A stretch of 7,304 nucleotides of DNA from JAFKKS01 sp039808325 (GCA_039808325.1 JBDHSU010000166.1:1-7304), one strand, 5' to 3'. Shown: positions 1-5,666, counted from the stretch's first letter. A program made the numbers and translations. Notes: generated by a model not told the origin, from the sequence alone.

Positions 1-433
1 GCATCGCGATGCGCAGCGGCTTCGGGATGCGTTGCGCCCTGCCGCCGGAAACGAATGCGACGCGCACGCGCGCCTCGACGAGCGCGACGCCGTCGCGGGC
101 GACGGTCTGACGCAGGGTGATCGAGGCGCCCGCGACCTCTTCCGGCGTCGTCGTCACCGTGAGGACGTCGTCCATGCGCGCGGGCTTGAGGAAATCGAGC
201 GTCATCGCGCGCACGACGAAGGCGAAGCCCGGCGCCTCCTTCTCCGTCTCTTCGAACAGGCTGCGATGATCGACGCCGAGAAGACGCAGATAGTCGGTGC
301 GGCCGCGCTCCATGAAGCGCAGATAGCTGGCGTGATAGACCACGCCGGAGAAATCGGTGTCTTCGTAGTAGATCCGCACATGCAGCACGTGGCGGCCGTC
401 ATGCAGATCACCGGCGAGCGAGGGTGGCGTCAT
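1..433 (-). CDS. ybgC: YbgC, tol-pal-associated acyl-CoA thioesterase (partial, C-terminus beyond left edge)
   Basis: This is a 4HBT hotdog-fold acyl-CoA thioesterase of the YbgC family, a cytoplasmic enzyme usually encoded at the head of the tol-pal operon and linked to acyl-CoA or phospholipid metabolism at the envelope. The reverse complement from ATG at 433 gives 144 residues before the window ends. Residues 22-37 read YYEDTDFSGVVYHASY, the family active-site signature, with the likely catalytic Asp at 27 and the conserved YxH just after the loop. This is followed by LRFMERGRTDYLRLLG and, further on, FVVRAMTLDFLKPARMDD, both typical. The missing part is short compared with the family length of about 135-155 residues. 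The start is supported by about 20 residues before the YYEDTD motif and by a GGAGG at 436-440, although its spacing of only 2 bases to ATG is unusually short. The next genes to the left are expected to be tolQ/tolR, which is an inference from usual gene order. Confidence 0.93.
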   Translation of the reverse strand, partial: MTPPSLAGDLHDGRHVLHVRIYYEDTDFSGVVYHASYLRFMERGRTDYLRLLGVDHRSLFEETEKEAPGFAFVVRAMTLDFLKPARMDDVLTVTTTPEEVAGASITLRQTVARDGVALVEARVRVAFVSGGRAQRIPKPLRIAM

Positions 434-488
434 GGCCTCCGGTCTACAGGAGCCCGGGGCGTCGTGTCATCTCCGACGCGAAGCCTGC

Positions 489-743
489 TCAGCGCGAGAC
501 ATCGTGCCGGCGATGGTGACGGTAGTGGCGATGGTGACGCTTCCCCTTCAGCCCCATGCCGCGCGCGATATTGTGGCCCTCGGTGTAGCCGATGACACCG
601 CCCGCGACGAGGCCGACGGGGCCGAGCACGAGGCCGCCGGCGAGCGCGCCCATGGCGCCGTTGCCGAGCTTGTCCGCCGACGCGGCATTCGCCGTCAGCG
701 CCAGCGCCGCCGCCAGGGTCGTCATTGCAAGAAATTTTTTCAC
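489..743 (-). CDS. Small exported glycine-zipper protein with His-rich C-terminal tail (hypothetical)
   Basis: This is an 84-residue protein of unknown function. The GTG start at 743 is chosen because a near-perfect Shine-Dalgarno (GAGGAGG, 750-756) lies 6 bases upstream and because it gives a clean signal peptide. Longer in-frame starts would put a charged, Cys-containing extension before it. Residues 1-23 (MKKFLAMTTLAAALALTANA then ASA) form a Sec signal peptide with probable cleavage after Ala23. Residues 27-56 are Gly/Ala-rich with repeated small-residue spacing (G29, G32, G36/G37, G41, G44, G48/G49, G52, G56), a glycine-zipper-like hydrophobic segment. The tail from residue 66 is very basic, with six His between 70 and 80 among many Arg. 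Such proteins are expected in the periplasm or at a membrane, and the tail could bind metal or anionic lipid/polymer, which is inference. It lies 55 bases upstream of ybgC and could be co-transcribed with it. Confidence 0.8.
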   Translation of the reverse strand: MKKFLAMTTLAAALALTANAASADKLGNGAMGALAGGLVLGPVGLVAGGVIGYTEGHNIARGMGLKGKRHHRHYRHHRRHDVSR

Positions 744-803
744 GACATCCCTCCTCACCGCCGCGGACCGTCGCCCCACGGAAACGCAACACAGGAATGA
801 CCG

Positions 804-818
804 CAATCGCTCCGATTG
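804..818. promoter_or_regulatory. Perfect 15-base dyad upstream of the glycine-zipper gene
   Basis: The sequence CAATCG-CTC-CGATTG is a perfect inverted repeat with 6-base arms and a 3-base centre. It lies about 60 bases upstream of the GTG start of the small exported protein. Its length and position suit a protein-binding operator, but no regulator is encoded nearby and no clear promoter elements were recognised around it. It could also arise by chance or form a small hairpin. Confidence 0.3.
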
Positions 819-845
819 AAGTCGTGGTGAGCTTAAAGTGGAGGA

Positions 846-861
846 AAACGGTTAACCGTTT
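846..861. promoter_or_regulatory. Perfect 16-base palindrome, candidate operator
   Basis: AAACGGTT-AACCGTTT is an uninterrupted 16-base palindrome with no central spacer, about 100 bases upstream of the glycine-zipper gene start and 28 bases from the 890-973 repeat. It is AT-richer than its surroundings. A spacer-free palindrome is a poor RNA hairpin and is better explained as a dimeric DNA-binding site. It includes one TTAACC half-site like that of CtrA, but I did not find the second TTAA at the CtrA spacing of 7, so CtrA is not proposed. Confidence 0.35.
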
Positions 862-889
862 CTGCACGGGCGACATCTGATCGCGGGCG

Positions 890-973
890 GTCATTGCCGG
901 GCTTGACTCGGCAATCCATCAATTAAGGATTCTCGCGGAGAGGATGGATGCGCGGGTCAAGCCCGCGCATGAC
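890..973. repeat. GTCAT-type double-palindrome intergenic repeat (REP/BIME-like)
   Basis: Two 31-base units, 890-920 and 943-973, form an inverted pair around a 22-base centre. Each unit begins (or ends) with GTCAT/ATGAC, contains an internal 7-bp stem around the loop CTTGA (or TCAAG), and has ATCCATC/GATGGAT on the inner side. Comparing unit 1 with the reverse complement of unit 2 gives 24 of 31 matches. All seven differences fall in the internal stem and keep it paired: three compensatory base-pair changes and one G-U to G-C change. The centre also holds a small TCTC-GCG-GAGA hairpin (931-941). Elements of this form are dispersed in many Hyphomicrobiales genomes, as I recall from general knowledge. 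Here it sits between ruvB and the next gene in the same direction, where it might stabilise or end the ruv transcript. Confidence 0.8.
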
Positions 974-994
974 GAGCGCAATATCGCGTAGCCC

Positions 995-2038
995 TCAGTC
1001 GTCGTCGCCCCGATCGAACATTTGGAACTGCCCGGCGTCGCGCCGCGGTTCGGCGAGGCCGAGATGCTGGAACGCCGGGCCGGTCAGCAGGCGGCCGCGC
1101 GGCGTGCGCTGCACGAATCCGCGCTGAATGAGGAACGGCTCGATGATGTCCTCGATGGCGTCGCGCGGCTCCGACAGCGCCGCCGCGATCGTCTCGATCC
1201 CCACAGGGCCGCCGCCGTAGTTCATCGCGATGATCGTGAGATAACGCCGATCCATCGCGTCCAGTCCCGCCGCGTCGACTTCGAGGGCGCGCAACGCGCG
1301 ATCGGCGATAGCGCGATCGACGGTCTTCGCATTCGCGACATGCGCGAAGTCGCGCACGCGTCGCAGCAGGCGTCCGCCGACGCGCGGCGTGCCGCGCGCG
1401 CGGCGCGCGATCTCGTTCGCGCCGTCCTTCGACATGCCGATGCCGAGCACGCGCGACGCGCGGTTCACGATCTCTTCGAGTTCGTCCTCGGTGTAGAAAT
1501 TCAGCCGGACGGGAATGCCGAAGCGGTCGCGCAGCGGGGTCGTGAGCAGTCCCGCGCGCGTCGTCGCGCCGATCAAGGTGAACCGCGACAAATCGATCTT
1601 CACCGACCGCGCCGCCGGTCCCTCGCCGATGATCAGGTCGAGCTGGAAATCCTCCATCGCCGGATAGAGCACTTCCTCGACCGCGGGATTGAGGCGATGG
1701 ATCTCGTCGATGAAGAGAACATCGCGATCCTCGAGATTGGTGAGCAGCGCCGCGAGATCGCCGGCCTTGACGATGACGGGACCTGATGTCGCGCGGAAGT
1801 TCACGCCGAGCTCGCGCGCGACGATCTGCGCGAGCGTCGTCTTGCCGAGCCCTGGCGGCCCGACGAAGAGAACGTGGTCGAGCGCTTCCTTGCGCTCCCG
1901 CGCCGCGCGAATGAAGATTTCAAGGTTGGCGCGCGCCTGCTTCTGTCCGATGAATTCCGACAGCTTTTGCGGCCGCAGCGACGTATCCGCGTCGTCCTCT
2001 TGCTTCTCGGGCGCGACCAGGCGCGGCGGCGTGCTCAC
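995..2038 (-). CDS. ruvB: RuvB, Holliday junction branch-migration ATPase
   Basis: RuvB is the hexameric AAA+ motor that, loaded by RuvA, pumps DNA through Holliday junctions during recombinational repair (EC 3.6.4.12 type activity). The protein has 347 residues, close to the usual 330-350. Visible motifs are Walker A GPPGLGKTT (60-68), Walker B LFIDE (108-112), the GATTRAG sensor-1 region (157-163), the PLRDRFGI arginine-finger region (168-175), and sensor 2 in GTPRVGGRLLRRVRDFA (217-232). A C-terminal winged helix follows from about residue 273 (MNYGGGPVGIETIAAALSEP). The family motif in sensor 2 usually has an Asn-Arg pair (as in GTPRIANRLLRR), here Gly-Gly-Arg. The tail is acidic (RGDDD). 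The start codon is GTG at 2038, with GGAG 9 bases upstream; no other start in this frame fits the family N-terminus. It lies 19 bases after the ruvA stop, so the genes are one transcript. Confidence 0.98.
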   Translation of the reverse strand: MSTPPRLVAPEKQEDDADTSLRPQKLSEFIGQKQARANLEIFIRAARERKEALDHVLFVGPPGLGKTTLAQIVARELGVNFRATSGPVIVKAGDLAALLTNLEDRDVLFIDEIHRLNPAVEEVLYPAMEDFQLDLIIGEGPAARSVKIDLSRFTLIGATTRAGLLTTPLRDRFGIPVRLNFYTEDELEEIVNRASRVLGIGMSKDGANEIARRARGTPRVGGRLLRRVRDFAHVANAKTVDRAIADRALRALEVDAAGLDAMDRRYLTIIAMNYGGGPVGIETIAAALSEPRDAIEDIIEPFLIQRGFVQRTPRGRLLTGPAFQHLGLAEPRRDAGQFQMFDRGDDD

Positions 2039-2057
2039 AGCGCGATCTCCGATTCGA

Positions 2058-2675
2058 TCACCGCGACAGTTCCTTCAGGCCGAGCCGGATGAGGCGTGCC
2101 GTATCGGCCCCTTCCCCGGCGGCGGCGGCGGCGGCCGCGATTGCGGCCGCCGCCTGCGGCTGGCCGTAGCCGAGATTGACCAGCGCGGAAACGGCGTCAC
2201 GCACCGGCTGCGGCGCGCGGCTCTCCTCGAGATCGCCAGAGAGTTTCGCGGCGGCCGGATCGACGGCGGCGAAAGCCGGCGCCTTGTCCTTGAGCTCGGT
2301 GCAGATGCGCTCGGCGACTTTCGGCCCGACGCCGGGCGTGCGCGCGATCGCCGCCTTGTCGCGCATCGCGATGGCGGTTGCGAGATCGGCCGGGCGCAGC
2401 GTCCCGAGAATGGCGAGCGCGACGCGCGTGCCGACGCCTTGCACCGTCTGCAGCAGGCGGAACCATTCACGCTCGGTATCCGCCTGGAATCCGAATAGCC
2501 GGATCTGGTCCTCGCGCACATGCGTCTCGATCGCCAGCGTCACCGCTTCGCCCGCCGCCGGCAGCGCCTGCAACGCCCGCGCCGAACAATGCACCACGTA
2601 GCCGACGCCGTGCACATCGACGACGACGAAATCCTCGCCGTAGCTGTCGACGACGCCCTTGAGCTTGCCGATCAT
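2058..2675 (-). CDS. ruvA: RuvA, Holliday junction DNA-binding subunit
   Basis: RuvA forms tetramers that hold the four-way junction in an open square planar state and load RuvB. The 205-residue protein shows the usual three domains. The N-terminal OB-fold begins MIGKLKGVVDSYGEDFVVVDVHGVGY and contains THVREDQIRLFGF (51-63). Domain II has two helix-hairpin-helix motifs, QGVGTRVALAIL (79-90) and PGVGPKVAERIC (114-125). A flexible linker (about 133-155) leads to the small C-terminal UBA-like domain III that contacts RuvB (RDAVSALVNLGYGQPQA, 159-175). An oddity is an alanine run at 175-186 (11 Ala of 12) inside domain III. The ATG overlaps the ruvC TGA as ATGA, indicating translational coupling; a recognisable Shine-Dalgarno is weak (GGCGGG just upstream), consistent with coupling. 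Confidence 0.98.
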   Translation of the reverse strand: MIGKLKGVVDSYGEDFVVVDVHGVGYVVHCSARALQALPAAGEAVTLAIETHVREDQIRLFGFQADTEREWFRLLQTVQGVGTRVALAILGTLRPADLATAIAMRDKAAIARTPGVGPKVAERICTELKDKAPAFAAVDPAAAKLSGDLEESRAPQPVRDAVSALVNLGYGQPQAAAAIAAAAAAAGEGADTARLIRLGLKELSR

Positions 2676-3205
2676 CCCGCCGCCATTCCCACCGCCAGCT
2701 TGGTCGCAACCTTCGCCGTCATGCTTTGCCGATGATGCGCGTGCGTGATGGCGATGGCCAGGGCGTCGGCGGCGTCCTCTGTCTCGGGAACCGCTTTCGG
2801 CAGCAGGACGCCGATCATCTTGCGAATTTGCACCTTCTCCGCGTGCCCCGCTCCGACAATCGTTTTCTTCACGAGATTGGGAGCGTATTCCGCGACCGAA
2901 AGCCCGGCGCGCGCCGGCACCAGCAGGGCGATGCCCCGCGCCTGCCCGAGCTTCAAGGTCGCGACCGCGTCGCGGTTCACGAACGTCGCCTCCACCGCCG
3001 CCTCGTCGGGCGCGAATTCCGCGACGATCCGGCTCAAGCCGTCATGGATCGTGACCAGCCGCTCGGCGAGCGTCGCCTTCTCGTTCGTGTGGATGCAATC
3101 GCAGGCGATGAAGGTCAGACGGTTACCGTCAATGCCGACGATGCCCCATCCCGTATGGCGGAGCCCCGGGTCGATGCCGAGAATGCGAATCGCGGGCCTG
3201 ATCAC
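2672..3205 (-). CDS. ruvC: RuvC, crossover junction endodeoxyribonuclease
   Basis: RuvC is the dimeric RNase H-fold resolvase (EC 3.1.21.10) that nicks opposing strands of Holliday junctions, working with RuvAB. The 177-residue length is normal. Four acidic metal ligands are in place: Asp12 in ILGIDPGLRHTGWG, Glu72 in VEATFVN, and Asp144 with Asp147 in EDAADALAIA. The basic stretch EYAPNLVKKTIVGAGHAEKVQI (106-127) carries the conserved lysines. The start is GTG at 3205: a TGA lies in frame three codons upstream and any later start would delete the first catalytic strand. It begins 38 bases after the mgtE stop with only a weak upstream G-rich stretch for ribosome binding, so it may be expressed from the mgtE transcript or from a promoter inside mgtE. 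Its stop overlaps the ruvA start. Confidence 0.98.
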   Translation of the reverse strand: MIRPAIRILGIDPGLRHTGWGIVGIDGNRLTFIACDCIHTNEKATLAERLVTIHDGLSRIVAEFAPDEAAVEATFVNRDAVATLKLGQARGIALLVPARAGLSVAEYAPNLVKKTIVGAGHAEKVQIRKMIGVLLPKAVPETEDAADALAIAITHAHHRQSMTAKVATKLAVGMAAG

Positions 3206-3243
3206 AGCCCGTCAATGCCGCAAATGGGCAGGTCCCGCCAGCC

Positions 3244-4620
3244 TCATAACAACGTGCCGCGCAAAATGACCAGCGCAATGCTGAAATAGATCATCAGGCC
3301 CGTGACATCGACGAGCGTGGCGACGAACGGCGCCGACGCGCTCGCCGGGTCGAAGCCGACGCGCTGGAGAATGAAGGGTAGCATCGAGCCGGACAGCGAG
3401 CCGAAGGTGACGACGCCGACGAGCGCGCAAGCGACGGTCAGGGCGATCAGCTCCCAGTGCGGCCCATAGTCGAAGAACCCTAACGTCTGCCACAGCGTGA
3501 TTCGCGCGACGCCGATCACGCCGAGAATGACACCCAGCATCAGTCCCGTCGGTATTTCACGCAAAGCCACGCGCCACCAATCGCGCAGACGCAGCTCATG
3601 CAGCGCCAACGCGCGGATGAGAAGCGAGGTCGCCTGCGACCCCGAATTGCCGCCGGAGCTCATGATCAAGGGGATGAACAGCGACAAGACGAGCGCCTTG
3701 CCGAGCTCGTCCTCGAAGTGCTGCATGGCGCTCGCGGTGAGCATCTCGCCGACGAAAAGAATGCAAAGCCAGCCGGCGCGCTTGCGGATCATTTCCAGGA
3801 AGCGGGTCTGCAGATACGGCTCCGCGATCGCCTCCATGCCGCCGAACTTCTGCACGTCCTCGGAGCTCTCCTGCAGAATGGCGTCGACGACGTCGTCGAC
3901 CGTAACGATGCCGAGCACGCGGCCGCTGACGTCGTCGACGACGGGCACGGCGAGCAGATCATATTTCGTGATCAGGCGCGCCACCTCCTCGCGATCGGCG
4001 TCGGGAGAGGTCGTCACCGGCGCGATTTGCCGTGCCGCGGCAAGGATCGGATCGTCGGGATTTGCGATGATGAGCCGGCGCAAACTCACCGCCTGCAGCA
4101 GCCGCTGCGTCGTCCGGTCGAGGACATAGATCGCGTAGATCGTCTCCCGCGTGCGCTCCACCTTGCGAATGTGGTCGAGCACTTCGCGGACCGTCCAACT
4201 GTCGGGAACGCTGACGAATTCGGTCGTCATCAGACCGCCGGCCGTGTGCGGCGAATGCCCGAGCAGGCCGAGGATCGCCTGGCGGATCGGAGGCGCAAGC
4301 TGCGCCAGGAGCCGCGTGCGGTCCGGAAGCTCCAATTCGCGGAAAAGATCGGCCGCCCGGTCGTCCGCCATCGCGGTCAGCAGCCGGCCCGCATGGGACG
4401 CCGGAAGCAGTGTAATCACGCCGGCCGCTTCCGCCAGCGACGGCTGATCGAGAATTTCCGCCGCGCGTTCGGGCGAAAGTTGCGTCAGGACGGCGGCGAC
4501 GGCTTCCGGCGGCTGCTGATTGAGCTTCTCGACGATATCCGCGACGTGATCGCTCCCATGCGCGAGCGCGAACGCAGCCGGATCGAATGCCTCATCCTGG
4601 GTAAGGGTAACGTCTTGCAT
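3244..4620 (-). CDS. mgtE: MgtE family Mg2+ channel/transporter
   Basis: MgtE is an inner-membrane Mg2+-selective channel gated by cytosolic Mg2+. The 458 residues match the family length (about 450) and the full domain order: a helical N-domain (about 22-130), two CBS domains (about 131-195 and 200-258, the second with DLLAVPVVDDVSGRVLGIVTVDDV), a connecting plug helix (about 260-281), then five transmembrane helices (about 283-303, 309-338, 354-380, 388-418, 427-456). The signatures PLIMSSGGNSGSQA (317-330) and LVDVTGLMIYF (436-446) are present; Asp438 corresponds to the pore Asp that coordinates Mg2+ in the Thermus protein. The ATG at 4620 follows an AGGTG and is fixed by a stop codon in frame two codons upstream. 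It sits between yebC and ruvC, an unusual place. The leader carries structure that could control translation (see 4621-4661). Confidence 0.97.
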   Translation of the reverse strand: MQDVTLTQDEAFDPAAFALAHGSDHVADIVEKLNQQPPEAVAAVLTQLSPERAAEILDQPSLAEAAGVITLLPASHAGRLLTAMADDRAADLFRELELPDRTRLLAQLAPPIRQAILGLLGHSPHTAGGLMTTEFVSVPDSWTVREVLDHIRKVERTRETIYAIYVLDRTTQRLLQAVSLRRLIIANPDDPILAAARQIAPVTTSPDADREEVARLITKYDLLAVPVVDDVSGRVLGIVTVDDVVDAILQESSEDVQKFGGMEAIAEPYLQTRFLEMIRKRAGWLCILFVGEMLTASAMQHFEDELGKALVLSLFIPLIMSSGGNSGSQATSLLIRALALHELRLRDWWRVALREIPTGLMLGVILGVIGVARITLWQTLGFFDYGPHWELIALTVACALVGVVTFGSLSGSMLPFILQRVGFDPASASAPFVATLVDVTGLMIYFSIALVILRGTLL

Positions 4621-4661
4621 GATTCACCTGAACGTCCGCCACACGGCGGCGACGGTGAACC
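4621..4661 (-). promoter_or_regulatory. mgtE ribosome-binding-site hairpin (candidate translational control element)
   Basis: On the minus-strand RNA, GGUUCACC (4661-4654) can pair with GGUGAAUC (4628-4621) as 8 consecutive pairs including one G-U. The second arm contains the mgtE Shine-Dalgarno (AGGUG) and ends right at the AUG. Inside the loop, CCGCC (4649-4645) and GGCGG (4640-4636) form a further 5-bp stem closed by a GUGU loop. The same Shine-Dalgarno region (UCAGG, 4631-4627) can instead pair with CCUGA (4676-4672), which is the stop-codon region of a short upstream reading frame. The pairings are seen in the sequence; a regulatory role is inference. It does not match any Mg2+ riboswitch I recognise (no M-box hallmarks). 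Confidence 0.4.
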
Positions 4662-4671
4662 GATCCGGCGA

Positions 4672-4728
4672 TCAGGCCACGTCAGCCGCGTGCGGCATGG
4701 TTTCTGGACTGGGACTGTCGCTGGGCAT
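4672..4728 (-). CDS. Candidate 18-codon leader peptide upstream of mgtE (speculative)
   Basis: An ATG-started frame encodes MPSDSPSPETMPHAADVA and stops 51 bases before the mgtE start. It has four prolines, three acidic residues and three serines. In enterobacteria, low Mg2+ is sensed through the mgtL leader peptide, whose Pro and acidic codons weaken translating ribosomes; the composition here is similar in kind, without homology. The frame ends 10 bases before the first arm of the hairpin that can close the mgtE ribosome-binding site, so ribosome occupancy could affect folding. Against it: no good Shine-Dalgarno (only GGAAA about 11 bases upstream), and the open frame continues upstream of this ATG to a possible TTG, so the ATG may not be the true start. 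Such short ORFs also occur by chance. Confidence 0.22.
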   Translation of the reverse strand: MPSDSPSPETMPHAADVA

Positions 4729-4816
4729 AATGGCGATGGTTTCCGATGGGGCAGGCAGCGCGATGGCGCCGCTGCACGCGACTGAACTGGGCTTCTTTCG
4801 AAATGACGTCAAGAGG

Positions 4817-4850
4817 AAAATCGATTCTCGCCGGCGCATCGCGCCGGCGA
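4817..4850 (-). terminator. Stem-loop terminator after yebC
   Basis: Six bases after the yebC stop codon, the minus-strand RNA forms a perfect 10-bp stem UCGCCGGCGC/GCGCCGGCGA with a GAU loop (4850-4828), followed by GAAUCGA and then UUUU (4820-4817). The stem is strong and well placed; the U-tract is short and set back by 7 bases, so termination may be partial or Rho-assisted. It separates yebC from mgtE. A CTTGAC hexamer typical of an alphaproteobacterial -35 lies just beyond (4813-4808), but I see no good -10 at the right distance, so a promoter for mgtE is not listed. Confidence 0.6.
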
Positions 4851-4855
4851 TCGGG

Positions 4856-5602
4856 TCAGGCGCTCAATTTCTGCACGAGCGCGTCGGACACTTCGAAGTT
4901 CGCGTAGACGTTCTGCACGTCGTCGTGCTCGTTCAAGGTCTCGATCAGGCGCAGCAGCTTCTCGCCCTGCTCGTCGTCGAGCGCGATGGTGTTCTGCGGC
5001 CGCCAGACCAGCGCCGCCTTGCGTGGCTCGCCGAACTTGTCCTCGAGCGCCTTGGCGACATCGCGCAGCGATTCCTGCGCCGTGAATACCTCGTGTCCGC
5101 TCTCGCTCGATACCACGTCGTCGGCGCCGGCTTCGATCGCCGCTTCCAGCATCGCATCGGCATCCGCCACCTTGGCATCGAACTCCACCACGCCGAGGCG
5201 ATCGAACATGAACGACACCGCGCCGGTTTCCGCGAGGTTCCCGCCGCTTTTCGTTAAGGTCGAGCGCACGTCCGAGGCGGTGCGGTTACGATTGTCGGTC
5301 AGAACCTCGACGATGATGGCGACGCCGCCGGGGCCGTATCCCTCGTAGCGGATCTCGTCATAGTTCTCGGCATCGCCGCCCTGCGCCTTCTTGATCGCGC
5401 GCTCGATGTTGTCCTTGGGCATGTTCTCGGCGCGGGCCGCGAGGATCGCCGCGCGAAGCCGCGGATTCATCCCCGGATCGGGCAGGCCGAGCTTCGCCGA
5501 CACCGTGATTTCGCGTGCCAGCTTGCCGAAAATCTTCGAGCGGACCGCGTCCTGGCGGCCCTTGCGGTGCATGATGTTCTTGAATTGCGAATGACCGGCC
5601 AT
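4856..5602 (-). CDS. yebC: YebC/TACO1 family protein
   Basis: The 248 residues span the complete YebC family, whose members were long listed as transcriptional regulators (PmpR type). Relatives, including mitochondrial TACO1, act on ribosomes to help synthesis of difficult nascent chains such as polyproline stretches; which role applies here cannot be told from sequence. The N-terminus MAGHSQFKNIMHRKGRQDAV and the following RSKIFGKLAREITVSAKLG are the family signature. It is followed by NPRLRAAILAARAENMPKDNIERAIKKAQG (46-75), YEGYGPGGVAIIVEVLTDNRNRTASDVR (86-113) and KSGGNLAETGAVSFMFDRLGVVEF (118-141). The ATG at 5602 has an AAAGGG a few bases upstream. It ends at a strong stem-loop. In many alphaproteobacteria yebC directly precedes ruvC; here mgtE lies between them. 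Confidence 0.97.
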   Translation of the reverse strand: MAGHSQFKNIMHRKGRQDAVRSKIFGKLAREITVSAKLGLPDPGMNPRLRAAILAARAENMPKDNIERAIKKAQGGDAENYDEIRYEGYGPGGVAIIVEVLTDNRNRTASDVRSTLTKSGGNLAETGAVSFMFDRLGVVEFDAKVADADAMLEAAIEAGADDVVSSESGHEVFTAQESLRDVAKALEDKFGEPRKAALVWRPQNTIALDDEQGEKLLRLIETLNEHDDVQNVYANFEVSDALVQKLSA

Positions 5603-5628
5603 GCTACCCTTTCCGCGTGATCGATGGT

Positions 5629-5666
5629 CCGCCGCCGCGCCAAGGCCCGTAACGGGGCGGCGGCGG
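5629..5666 (-). other. GC-rich stem-loop between the phosphoesterase gene and yebC
   Basis: CCGCCGCCGC (5629-5638) and GCGGCGGCGG (5657-5666) are a perfect 10-bp inverted repeat around an 18-base loop. On the minus-strand RNA it lies after the phosphoesterase gene and 27 bases before the yebC start. No U-tract follows, so it is not a standard intrinsic terminator; it could protect the upstream mRNA 3' end, pause RNA polymerase, or structure the yebC 5' leader. Part of it could also be simple GCC-repeat sequence of a GC-rich genome. Confidence 0.4.

Noticed and set aside
32..595. Plus-strand 187-residue frame at the left edge
   Set aside because: The minus strand here encodes a clear YbgC thioesterase with its active-site motif, which explains the open plus frame.
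744..806. 21-residue N-terminal extension of the glycine-zipper protein from an ATG at 806
   Set aside because: It would bury the signal peptide behind a charged Cys-containing segment, and the strong Shine-Dalgarno points to the GTG at 743.
846..861. CtrA binding site
   Set aside because: Only one TTAA half-site is present at the palindrome; the next TTAA is about 15 bases away, not the 7-base spacing of the CtrA consensus.
3598..4785. 395-residue plus-strand open frame antisense to mgtE
   Set aside because: Its composition is that of antisense high-GC coding DNA (Arg, Asp, His, Leu) and it has no family features, whereas mgtE on the other strand is complete with all its motifs.
4621..4855. 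Known Mg2+ riboswitch (M-box or ykkC-like) in the mgtE leader
   Set aside because: I could not find the conserved core sequences or the multi-helix layout of these classes; only simple hairpins and a short reading frame are visible.
4619..5257. Plus-strand 212-residue frame starting in the mgtE leader with a Gly/Met-rich N-terminus
   Set aside because: Most of it is antisense to yebC, it has no Shine-Dalgarno, and the N-terminal part simply reflects the complement of the mgtE leader.
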